A DNA stretch of 60,217 nucleotides, from NCBI RefSeq assembly GCF_000426705.1, contig NZ_KE384559.1:1-60217 (forward strand), in the 5' to 3' direction. Both the position numbers and the translations under genes were made by a program. This DNA is from Spirochaeta cellobiosiphila DSM 17781 (lineage in GTDB: Bacteria; Spirochaetota; Spirochaetia; DSM-17781). Position 1 is the first letter of the stretch, and each line of letters opens with the position of its first letter. This document shows, piece by piece, positions 35,358-43,657 of the stretch. The notes beneath the pieces were generated by a model. The model searched no databases and was not told where the DNA came from. It saw only the letters and a list, made by a program, of their open reading frames with translations.

Positions 35358-37250
35358 ATGGAAAAGAAAGACACAAACCCCGTAGAAAAAAGCTTCAAAC
35401 GCTTAAAGACTTTGATTATTTCAGGAATTGTAATCCTGTTAATATTATATATTCAGTACGCCAGATTAATGATCTTTGGACCTTCTGAGCGCTTACAGGA
35501 TTCCATCCCCTTCCCTGCTATTGAACGTGGCCCCATTCTTGATAGAAATGGAGAACTTCTAGCCATCACAACTCAGTTAGATTCTGTGACCTTATCAGGC
35601 CCTCATATAACCAATGTGCAGGAAACAGCCAAATATCTATCTGAAATTCTTGACATGGATGAGGTAGAGTTAGAAGAAAAACTAAGTACAGATGCGGCTT
35701 TTAGCTTTATTAAAAGAAAAATCAGTCCCACACAAAGCGGACAGATCCGCAAACTACAGGAACAGGGATTTTTGAAAGGGATATATCTTGAACAGGAATT
35801 TGGAAGAAATTATCCTAGACAATCTCTTGCTAGTCATGTATTGGGTTATGTTGGTACGGATAATGTAGGCCTGGATGGCATTGAATATACTTTTAATGAC
35901 ACCCTTAGCCCTCCAGTCATGGGAGGAGAAAAAGATATCATCCATGGAAATCAGGTTTATCTCACCCTGGATATGAATATTCAATACGAAACAGACCAGG
36001 CAGCTCTTAGGTTAATGGAAGATAATAATGCTGATTCTGTAATGATTTTAGTAATGGCTGCTAAATCAGGAGAAATATTAGCCTATTCAGCTGTTCCTAC
36101 TTTTGATCCGAATACCTATGGAGATTATCCTCAGGATAATTGGAGAAATAGACCTTTATCACTAACCTTTGAACCAGGTTCTGTTTTTAAAGCATTTTCT
36201 ATGGCTTCCTTACTGGAAAACAATTCTATAACGTTAGAGGATCAATTTTATTGTGCTGGACATTATGAAACTAAAAACCCCAATGGTTCTATAGAGTACA
36301 TTAATTGTCTTGGAGTTCATGGTTGGCAGAATGTGGGAGGAATCCTCAAATATTCCTGTAATGCTGGTGCCGCACTGGCAAGTGAGCACATTAGTAAAGA
36401 AGATTTATATAACACTCTTAGTAAATTTGGCTTTGGAAACAGAACAGATCTTCCTTTATTAGGGGAATCAGCAGGGTTATTAAGAAAACCAGATAAATGG
36501 TCATATCGTTCAAAACCAACGTTAGCTATGGGCCAGGAAATCGGAGTTTCAGCCATGCAGATGATTACAGCAGCTACAGCTTTGACCAATGATGGTGTAC
36601 TACTCCAACCACATATAGTGAAAAAGATTGTGGATCCTCAAGGCAATGTTGTAAAAGAATATAATAGAACACCAGTCAGGGAAGTCTTAAAACCTGAAAC
36701 CGCCCATGAAATGGTACGTTTATTAGAAGGCGGATCCGAAGCAGGTGGTACTGGTAGAAGAGCGAGAATCGATAACTTTGAAATCGGTATTAAAACAGGA
36801 ACCGCACAAAGCCTGGATCCAACAACAGGAACTTATTCAGAGAGTAATTATATTGCCTCTGCAATGAGTATATTCCCCCTACCCGATCCACAGCTCATTT
36901 CCTATATAGTTATACAGAATCCCAAAGGATCCAGTTACTATGGCGGTGTATTAGCAGGACCTGCTACAAAATCATTGATTAATTATATGATTAACTATCT
37001 TGATCTACCAATAGAGGGGGAACAGGCTATCGCTCATGATGGAAAGGTGTCAGTAAAAGCAAATAAAGAGATTATCCTCGATGGAAAAATGCCCAATGTT
37101 CAAGGATATTCCAAAAGGGAAATATTAGGTTTGTTCAAAGATCCCTCCCTCAAAATAAGCATTAGTGGTAGTGGTTGGGTTGTTAAACAAACACCTAGTC
37201 CTGGAGTAGTTCTAGAGCCTGACACACAAATAACACTGGAATTAAAGTGA
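35358..37250 (+). CDS. class B penicillin-binding protein (FtsI/PBP2-like) with PASTA domain
   Basis: A 630-residue transpeptidase that cross-links peptidoglycan. After a membrane helix (residues about 18-35) comes the PBP dimerisation domain (PAIERGPILDRNGELLA) and the transpeptidase domain with all three motifs: Ser275-Val-Phe-Lys278 (FEPGSVFK), SCN at 333-335 and KTG at 479-481 (IKTGTAQ). A PASTA-like unit ends the protein (about residues 570-630, MPNVQGYSKREILGLFKD and WVVKQTPSPGVVL), as in FtsI/SpoVD-type enzymes. The ATG at 35358 gives the normal N-terminus; the upstream candidate is only TTG. Its stop overlaps the next gene's GTG start, so they are coupled. Confidence 0.9.
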   Translation: MEKKDTNPVEKSFKRLKTLIISGIVILLILYIQYARLMIFGPSERLQDSIPFPAIERGPILDRNGELLAITTQLDSVTLSGPHITNVQETAKYLSEILDMDEVELEEKLSTDAAFSFIKRKISPTQSGQIRKLQEQGFLKGIYLEQEFGRNYPRQSLASHVLGYVGTDNVGLDGIEYTFNDTLSPPVMGGEKDIIHGNQVYLTLDMNIQYETDQAALRLMEDNNADSVMILVMAAKSGEILAYSAVPTFDPNTYGDYPQDNWRNRPLSLTFEPGSVFKAFSMASLLENNSITLEDQFYCAGHYETKNPNGSIEYINCLGVHGWQNVGGILKYSCNAGAALASEHISKEDLYNTLSKFGFGNRTDLPLLGESAGLLRKPDKWSYRSKPTLAMGQEIGVSAMQMITAATALTNDGVLLQPHIVKKIVDPQGNVVKEYNRTPVREVLKPETAHEMVRLLEGGSEAGGTGRRARIDNFEIGIKTGTAQSLDPTTGTYSESNYIASAMSIFPLPDPQLISYIVIQNPKGSSYYGGVLAGPATKSLINYMINYLDLPIEGEQAIAHDGKVSVKANKEIILDGKMPNVQGYSKREILGLFKDPSLKISISGSGWVVKQTPSPGVVLEPDTQITLELK

Positions 37251-39043
37251 ATTACTGGGATAGGAACTGGTTACTTTTAGAAAAGAAATATCCACAGATA
37301 GCTGAAATAAAACCTATTGCATGGGAACCTAATGCCGATTTTGAGTGGATTTATCACACAAACGATAAACCTAGTGCAAAATGGAAGGGGCGTTATCTCC
37401 ATAGTTCACGAGCTCCCGGTCAGGAAGCAAAGAAAATAGCCGAATCCTACTTAAACAGGGACAATCCATCCAGTGGTTGGATTTATTATGGACTTGGATT
37501 GGGATATGTTCCAGAAGTCATCTTAGAACAAAGTAAGCAGCCCTATCTTATAGTAGAACCAGATATAGACCTTTTCTACCATTTACTATATCACCAGGAT
37601 TATTCCACTTTATTCAGTCATCCCGGTTTTAATCTCTTAGTTAGTGCTCCTTCTAGTGGAATTCACTTCTTTTTAGAAGACATTATTGGAGGAATAGTAC
37701 AATGGGTTCCTAATAAAGCCTACCAAAGCCTTTTTCCTGAACTATGGACCAGCTATATAAAAGAGTATGACGCCTATCAAGAGAGAAGGAAGATTAATAG
37801 AAATACCCTCAAAAGATTTGGAAAACTGTGGATCCATAATATGGCCCGTAATATAGGTTCCATTGAGAAGTATCCAGGAATTCAATTATTACAGAATGTG
37901 CTACATGACATTCCAGTGATAATATTGGCTGCCGGTCCAAGTCTCGATGAAGGACTGGCTAAATATGCTCAACTCAAGAATAGAGCCTTCATTATTGCTG
38001 TTGATACGGTTTGTACAGCCCTAAAGCACCATGGAGTAAAACCTGACATGGTAATATCAGTTGATCCCCAATACTGGAACTCAAGACACCTCGACCGCTT
38101 TAATTCTTCACAAGTGATTTTAGTCACCGATTCTACGACTTATGGGTCCTTATTAAATGACTGGCAAGGCCCTGTATTTCTTACAGCAAGCCACTTCCCC
38201 CTATGTGAGTACCTGGAAGCCAAGATTGCCCCTAAGGGGAAGATTGCAGCAGGTGGATCTGTAACAACGGCAGCATGGGATTTAGCAAGGATTATGGGCT
38301 CCAAAGAAATATATATTTGTGGTATGGATTTAGGTTATCCCAATGGGAGAACTCACATGGGTGGAGCCTTTTTTGAAGAAAGGATGAACTTTATAGCTAA
38401 TCGCTGGAATACCTCGGAAAAACAATCTTATCAATATATTTATAGTGGGAATCCTACCTTTGATAAAGATTATCAGGAACAGCTTCTGCTCACAGACCAA
38501 CGTTTAACAATATATAGAACCTGGTTTGAAAGGATTCTGCCACGATATAAGGACATCACCAATAGAACCTTAAGTCCAAGAGGACTACATATAAAGAGCT
38601 TGGCTCCCTATAGTATCAATGAATTTCTATCTAATAGGACAAAGATTAATAGACAGGGCTTAACAGAAAAAATAGTACAGAAACAAAATGAACTCTCTCA
38701 AAAGACCTTTCTTGAAGTGAATAATATCGTAAATGACCTTAAAAAGATGAAAAAGGCCTGTCGATTAGGCATAGACTGCATAAAAGGGCCCTTAAGCATT
38801 CAACAGAAGAATAAGCAATTATCACATATTGATCAAATCATTATATCTAATCCTGCTAGACATGCAGCATCCTATCTCATACTTCCCTATATGGAAGATC
38901 TTATCAATAGTACTAACTTAGAACAAGAAAAAGCAATGGATTTGTCAGAGTCTTTTTATGACTCCCTATTAAGCACACTTAACTACACAATCTCTCAGAT
39001 GGAATTAGGTTTAGACCAATTTCAACGAATGTATAGGAACTAA
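37247..39043 (+). CDS. DUF115/MptE-like motility-associated glycosyltransferase (Maf type)
   Basis: A 598-residue protein of the DUF115 (6-hydroxymethylpterin pyrophosphokinase MptE-like) family, in which many members, called Maf, sit by flagellin genes and transfer sugars to flagellin. The domain core is VIILAAGPSLDEGLAKYA, AVDTVCTALKHHGVKPDMV, SVDP and 'ICGMDLGYPNGRTHMGG'. The N-terminal part (GWIYYGLGLGYVPEVI) also matches. There is no signal peptide, so it acts in the cytosol. GTG start overlaps the PBP stop (GTGA). No flagellin gene is in the window, so the target is unknown. A strong terminator is 87 bases downstream. Confidence 0.85.
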   Translation: MNYWDRNWLLLEKKYPQIAEIKPIAWEPNADFEWIYHTNDKPSAKWKGRYLHSSRAPGQEAKKIAESYLNRDNPSSGWIYYGLGLGYVPEVILEQSKQPYLIVEPDIDLFYHLLYHQDYSTLFSHPGFNLLVSAPSSGIHFFLEDIIGGIVQWVPNKAYQSLFPELWTSYIKEYDAYQERRKINRNTLKRFGKLWIHNMARNIGSIEKYPGIQLLQNVLHDIPVIILAAGPSLDEGLAKYAQLKNRAFIIAVDTVCTALKHHGVKPDMVISVDPQYWNSRHLDRFNSSQVILVTDSTTYGSLLNDWQGPVFLTASHFPLCEYLEAKIAPKGKIAAGGSVTTAAWDLARIMGSKEIYICGMDLGYPNGRTHMGGAFFEERMNFIANRWNTSEKQSYQYIYSGNPTFDKDYQEQLLLTDQRLTIYRTWFERILPRYKDITNRTLSPRGLHIKSLAPYSINEFLSNRTKINRQGLTEKIVQKQNELSQKTFLEVNNIVNDLKKMKKACRLGIDCIKGPLSIQQKNKQLSHIDQIIISNPARHAASYLILPYMEDLINSTNLEQEKAMDLSESFYDSLLSTLNYTISQMELGLDQFQRMYRN

Positions 39044-39092
39044 TAACTTTTTTGTAAAAAACGTCTAAAGGAATTTTCCAGAAAGTCGAAGA

Positions 39093-39172
39093 TATAATTG
39101 AGCGATGCATTTTATATGCTCACAAGGAAACGGTATGCTGCATTACGACGTCCAGGCATACCGTTTTTTTTT
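39093..39172 (+). ncRNA. candidate small RNA with own promoter and terminator
   Basis: A perfect -10 box TATAAT at 39093-39098 is followed by about 65-70 bases containing a hairpin (TGAGC...GCTCA near 39099-39121) and then the terminator at 39130-39172. The -35 region is poor, so the promoter is doubtful. If used, it yields an RNA of about 70 nt. It might equally be only the 3' tail of the DUF115 transcript. Confidence 0.3.
39130..39172 (+). terminator. intrinsic terminator
   Basis: AACGGTATGC pairs with GCATACCGTT across a loop of about 17 bases, then a run of nine or more T. It ends the PBP-DUF115 operon. The T run is only on the plus strand. Confidence 0.85.
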
Positions 39173-39202
39173 ATCCTAAGGAAAAACTCATCTAACAGTC
39201 TG

Positions 39203-40381
39203 TTATGTAAAATCCAAAGCCAATTGTTTAAAGGCTTTAAGGGATCGTAGAATCATATCTTTTTTCACACAATAAGAGATCCTCATATAACCTTCAACAT
39301 AAAAGCTATTACTTGGTACAAGAAGAAGATTGTATTTTGTTTTAGCATATTCACAGAATTTTTCTGCATCTTGATCCAGAGTTTTAACAAATAAATAGAA
39401 AGCACCCTCAGGCATAATACAATGATATCCCATAGCGCTTAACTCTTTGTATAGAATATCTCTATTTTCCTTATACACAGATATGTCAATTTCTGTATCA
39501 ACACATTCAGAAACAACGTATTGAAAGATACTAGGAGCGCAGACAAAGCCCATACTTCTTCCTGCTCCACATACAGCAAGGAAAACCTGATCTCCTTCCT
39601 CTACCCCATCACTGACATAGATATACCCTATCCTTTCACCAGCCAGAGAAAAAGATTTACTATAAGAGTAACAAACAATGGTGTTTTGATAATAATGAGG
39701 AACATAAGGAACAGAAACATCGCCATATACGATTTCTCGATAAGGTTCATCTGTTATAAGATATATGGGATGACCATTTTCTTTTGATTTATCCTTTAGC
39801 ATTGCCCCTAAAGATTTAATAGTGTCCTCAGAGTAAACAAATCCAGAAGGATTATTGGGAGAATTAATGATGAGGCCCTTGGTCTTTGAAGAAAAGCACT
39901 TTTCCAAATCTTCAAAGTCAATATCCATTGTGTCCGGATTTGGTTGAGACACGACAATCGACGCACCAACACTTTCGACAAAGCACTTATATTCGGGAAA
40001 AAAGGGAGCCAGAACAATCCATTCATCCCCGGCAACTGTGAGAGCTTTGATAGTACAGGTCAAGGAGGCGGCCGCTCCGCAAGTCATGTAAATACGATTA
40101 GGATCAGCCTTCATTCCAAATCGCTTATTGATTGATTTGGCAATAGACTCCCTAACAGAAGGATGTCCGGCAGCTGGTGTATAACCATGAACATTATCCC
40201 TTTGTAATAGGTCTGACAATGTATTTGTCACAGTCTCTGGAGGGGGAACACTGGGACTACCCAAACTAAAATCGTATACATTTTCCTCACCAATTTCAGC
40301 GGCTTTTTGCCGACCATACATGAATAATTCTCTAATAATAGAACTCTTACTTCCTAGTTCATACATTTTCTTTGATATCAT
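39203..40381 (-). CDS. PLP-dependent class I/II aminotransferase (aspartate-type)
   Basis: A 392-residue fold-type-I aminotransferase. It shows the pyridoxal-phosphate pattern: GFDFSLGSPSVPPPETV-like start (YDFSLGSPSVPPP), NSPNNPSGFVYSE, ITDEPYREIVY and the lysine motif CYSYSKSFSLAGERIGYIYV. Substrate is not determined by these motifs: aspartate, aromatic and branched-chain enzymes all have them. GAGG precedes the ATG by about ten bases. It is alone on its strand, divergent from the TrkH gene. Confidence 0.9.
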   Translation of the reverse strand: MISKKMYELGSKSSIIRELFMYGRQKAAEIGEENVYDFSLGSPSVPPPETVTNTLSDLLQRDNVHGYTPAAGHPSVRESIAKSINKRFGMKADPNRIYMTCGAAASLTCTIKALTVAGDEWIVLAPFFPEYKCFVESVGASIVVSQPNPDTMDIDFEDLEKCFSSKTKGLIINSPNNPSGFVYSEDTIKSLGAMLKDKSKENGHPIYLITDEPYREIVYGDVSVPYVPHYYQNTIVCYSYSKSFSLAGERIGYIYVSDGVEEGDQVFLAVCGAGRSMGFVCAPSIFQYVVSECVDTEIDISVYKENRDILYKELSAMGYHCIMPEGAFYLFVKTLDQDAEKFCEYAKTKYNLLLVPSNSFYVEGYMRISYCVKKDMILRSLKAFKQLALDFT

Positions 40382-40535
40382 AAACTAACAACCTCAATTA
40401 GATATACTTAAGATGTGATCTTCATCATAATACATGGTTTTAATAAATTTTAGTATAATTTATGTTCCACTTAGTCGAATCTATATTCCATCATTATTAA
40501 AGAAACCAATCGTAAGTATGTGTTATGATTATAGA

Positions 40536-41867
40536 ATGGAACAAAGAAAGAAGTATCCTCCCCGTATTGTCGCATTAAGTTTCTTAGCTCTTATCTTAAT
40601 AGGGTGGCTCTTATTGCTCCTCCCCTGGTCAAGTAAAGAAGGTTCCTTGACCATACTAGAAGCCTTTTTTACAGCTACTTCTGCGGTATGTGTTACTGGT
40701 TTATCAGTGATAGAATTAAGTCAATTAAGCTTGCTAGGCCAAACTATCGTCATGATACTAATTCAGTTTGGTGGCATAGGTTTCATGGTTATTTCTTATT
40801 TCCTGGTCCTAACCATTAGAGGAAACTTAAGCTTAAGTGATGATACTGTTATGGAAATGATTGTGAGTAAAGATGATTATGGCTCTCTTAATAAGGGCGT
40901 TCGCTTGATTGTCACCTATACCTTCGTAATCGAAGCCCTGGTGTTCATCTTTATTCTAATAAGCACACCTGTTCATACAACGAGAGCCAATCATATCTGG
41001 AATTCCTTATTCCTCAGTATATCATCCTTTTGTAACGCCGGTTTTACCCTTTCCCATCGAAGCCTTCAATCCTATATATCCAATGTTCCCTTTAATCTGG
41101 TTATAATGACCGCTATCATATTGGGGGCATTAGGTTTCCCGGTTATCAATGATTTATTACAATGGATTAAGTCAAAGTGGAGTAAGAAGAATTACAAATT
41201 AAACATCAACACCCTTTTAGTATTACGGGGAACTATTATTCTCCTCCTTCTGTCCTCTCTTTTGATCTATGTGAGTGAACGGGAGAATATCTTACAATTC
41301 ATGAATCCCAAAGAAAAAATGATAGCAACCTTCTTCCAAGCTGTAACCTTAAGGACAGCTGGATTCTCGACCATACCTTTTTCCCAACTAAGAAGGGCAA
41401 CACTGCTAATATTAATCCCATTTATGTTCATTGGAGGAGGTGCCGGAGGAACGGCCGGTGGAATAAAAATCAATACAGCCGCCCTTTTACTACGTAAAAT
41501 CATAAATCTGGCTAAGGGAAGCAAGCGCTTGATCATTGGCAATTTTGAAGTAGGCAAAGATCAGATTATCAAATGTTTTATCTTATTTTTCATGGGAATC
41601 ATTTGTTTATATACAGCAAGCTTTCTTCTCATCCTATTTGAACCGGCTTCTGAGTTCATTAATCTTATCTTTGAATCTGTATCAGCCTATGGGACGGTAG
41701 GCCTCTCTACGGGAATTACTTCCCAACTGAACTGGCAGGGACAGGTCATACTTATTCCCCTTATGATAATGGGGCGTATAGGGTCTCTCACCTTAGTAAC
41801 GGCCTTATCTACTCCAAAGGATAAATCAATGATAGAATACCCTGGTACAACTTTTAATATAGGATGA
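40536..41867 (+). CDS. Trk/Ktr-type potassium uptake membrane subunit
   Basis: A 443-residue potassium transporter subunit of the TrkH/KtrB group. It has four pore-type repeats, for example FTATSAVCVTGLSVIELS, FCNAGFTLSH, TLRTAGFSTIPFS and SVSAYGTVGLSTGITS, in which the Gly residues of the filter are kept. About ten membrane helices. The ATG at 40536 gives a normal short cytosolic start; the upstream frame to 40434 is not family-like. It lacks a clear Shine-Dalgarno site, but a TATGAT box at 40524-40529 lies six bases before the ATG. Followed by its regulatory subunit after four bases. Confidence 0.9.
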   Translation: MEQRKKYPPRIVALSFLALILIGWLLLLLPWSSKEGSLTILEAFFTATSAVCVTGLSVIELSQLSLLGQTIVMILIQFGGIGFMVISYFLVLTIRGNLSLSDDTVMEMIVSKDDYGSLNKGVRLIVTYTFVIEALVFIFILISTPVHTTRANHIWNSLFLSISSFCNAGFTLSHRSLQSYISNVPFNLVIMTAIILGALGFPVINDLLQWIKSKWSKKNYKLNINTLLVLRGTIILLLLSSLLIYVSERENILQFMNPKEKMIATFFQAVTLRTAGFSTIPFSQLRRATLLILIPFMFIGGGAGGTAGGIKINTAALLLRKIINLAKGSKRLIIGNFEVGKDQIIKCFILFFMGIICLYTASFLLILFEPASEFINLIFESVSAYGTVGLSTGITSQLNWQGQVILIPLMIMGRIGSLTLVTALSTPKDKSMIEYPGTTFNIG

Positions 41868-41871
41868 TGGA

Positions 41872-42525
41872 ATGGATAAAAATATTGCTGTAATCGGTTT
41901 GGGGACAATGGGGCGAACCATCTGTGAGACCCTCGTCAATAGAGGGGCCAGTGTATTGGCCATAGATAATTCCATTGCCCTTGTGGATAAGGTAAAAACA
42001 TCTGTTGAAAAAGCCATTGTCATGGATACCTCTGATTCAGATGCCATTAATCAAGCCCCTCTAGACAACATTGATATAGCTATAGTGACCATTGGTGACA
42101 GTATTGAAGATAATATATTAACAACCACCTTACTGAAACAAAAGAAGATCCCCTATATCATTTCCAGAGCCTTAAATCCTACTCACAGCCAGGTACTCAG
42201 ACAATTAGGTGCTGATAAAATAATCAATGTAGAAGAAGATTATGGTAATCAACTGGCAGAGGAGTTAATGAATCCCTATGTGATAGGAAAGGTATCCATA
42301 AATGATGACTACATCATCCAAGAGATATCAGTGGAGGAAATCCCCATGAAGGTCACAAACAAATTCTTCGCAAACCATAATATCCAAATATGTGCAATCC
42401 AACGGGAAGACGATCTCATTCTTATCAATGATATAGAAGATATACAACCAAATGATGTTCTCTTTTGTCTGGGAAGTAAAAGCAACTTTAATACCCTCTT
42501 CCAGGATATTTCCCGCAAGTCATAA
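41872..42525 (+). CDS. Trk/Ktr potassium channel regulatory subunit (RCK domains)
   Basis: A 217-residue cytosolic protein with an N-terminal RCK_N domain (NAD(H)/ATP-binding IAVIGLGTMGRTICETL) and a C-terminal RCK_C domain (about residues 135-217). A single N and C pair, about 217 residues, makes it KtrA-like rather than the double-length TrkA. It would gate the adjacent TrkH-type subunit according to nucleotide or cyclic-dinucleotide binding. It follows that gene by four bases and is certainly in the same operon. Confidence 0.92.
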   Translation: MDKNIAVIGLGTMGRTICETLVNRGASVLAIDNSIALVDKVKTSVEKAIVMDTSDSDAINQAPLDNIDIAIVTIGDSIEDNILTTTLLKQKKIPYIISRALNPTHSQVLRQLGADKIINVEEDYGNQLAEELMNPYVIGKVSINDDYIIQEISVEEIPMKVTNKFFANHNIQICAIQREDDLILINDIEDIQPNDVLFCLGSKSNFNTLFQDISRKS

Positions 42526-42558
42526 AGAAGAAGTATAATACAGATAACACTATATGGA

Positions 42559-43176
42559 TTACTTTTGGCAGAGAATGGTAAAGTCATTAAGACGGTATTG
42601 ATTAAATAATTGGACATCCCAAGGATACGACTTCAACTGTTCCTTGACCCATTGAGGATCAAAATAAGAATACTTTTCCTCCTTTGCAGGAGAGTCAACA
42701 CTTAGTAAATTAAAGACAAGACTTTCCGTAAAGAGACTATCCAAGCTATCCATGCAATGAATAAAAAAAGAAGACATGTCTCCTATATTGAGATTAAAAA
42801 TACCTGATATATAGATGAGATCAACAGGAAGGGACTTTTTCAAATCAACAGGAAGTTCTCCTGTATGACTAAAAAGATCACAGTGAAAAAAAACACCATC
42901 TTGAAAGCTTCTCTTGCATTCATCGATCATTTTTGCAAGAACATCTGTCCCTATATACCGACTGTTTATACCATTGCTCTTCAAATAGGAATTTAAATCC
43001 CCCAAGCCACATCCGATATCTAGTATTGATTTGTCTTTCAAATCCACAAGATTAGTCAGTTGTTCAAAACGCTGATACTGTGCTTCCTTACTTTCCCAGT
43101 CAAGGATCTCATAATTTTCACTATGCTTTTCAAATCTTGGTAGATAATGATCATTTAATTTATCAATTTCAATCAT
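42559..43176 (-). CDS. class I SAM-dependent methyltransferase
   Basis: A 205-residue methyltransferase. The SAM-binding motif I is ILDIGCGLGDLNSYL (residues 53-59 DIGCGLG); motif II (IGTDVLAKMIDECKR) and the motif IV-like DLIYISGIFNLNIG follow. The target (small molecule, protein or tRNA) cannot be told from sequence. It is on its own, with the TrkA end 33 bases away and a receiver gene divergent on the other side. Confidence 0.82.
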   Translation of the reverse strand: MIEIDKLNDHYLPRFEKHSENYEILDWESKEAQYQRFEQLTNLVDLKDKSILDIGCGLGDLNSYLKSNGINSRYIGTDVLAKMIDECKRSFQDGVFFHCDLFSHTGELPVDLKKSLPVDLIYISGIFNLNIGDMSSFFIHCMDSLDSLFTESLVFNLLSVDSPAKEEKYSYFDPQWVKEQLKSYPWDVQLFNQYRLNDFTILCQK

Positions 43177-43300
43177 AATTTATTAAGTGCCCCTTAAAAG
43201 GATAGGGAAAAGTTAAGTAAGAGGCAAGTATCAAGGAGCTATTAAAAGAAACTTGCAAAACAGCAAGTCATCTCCATAATTGTGTATAGAGGTATATTAT

Positions 43301-43657
43301 ATGAAGATAATGTGTGTAGATGATTCTCCCTCCATACGAATATTGGTTAAGAAAGCTCTTGATGGACAAGGCTATGGTTTAGTTGAAGCCGAAAATGGCC
43401 TGGATGCTATGGATAAACTATCAACAGATATTTCCCTGTTTATTGTTGATATAAATATGCCCAAAATGAATGGCTTTGAATTTGTAGAAAATCTAAAACA
43501 AAAGCCGGACTATGGACAAAAACCAGTTGTTTTTCTCACAACGGAAAGCTCTGATGATAAAAAAGCAAAAGGAAAAAGCTTAGGAGTACGAGGTTGGATA
43601 GTAAAACCTTTTGAGCCAGAATCCTTACAAAAAGTTGTAAAAATGCTTCTTAATTAA
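43301..43657 (+). CDS. single-domain CheY-like response regulator
   Basis: A 118-residue receiver domain with no output domain. The acidic pair is Asp7-Asp8 (MCVDDSPSIR), the phosphoacceptor Asp50 (FIVDINMPKMNG), the Thr is at 80-81 (FLTTESSDD) and the Lys is Lys102 (VKPFEP), all intact, so it can be phosphorylated. ATG 43301 is chosen because AGAGG lies eight bases upstream; the first ATG of the frame at 43280 would lengthen it by seven residues. It overlaps the convergent hybrid kinase by eight bases. Its partner kinase is unknown; it may serve chemotaxis or the neighbouring kinase. Confidence 0.9.
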   Translation: MKIMCVDDSPSIRILVKKALDGQGYGLVEAENGLDAMDKLSTDISLFIVDINMPKMNGFEFVENLKQKPDYGQKPVVFLTTESSDDKKAKGKSLGVRGWIVKPFEPESLQKVVKMLLN

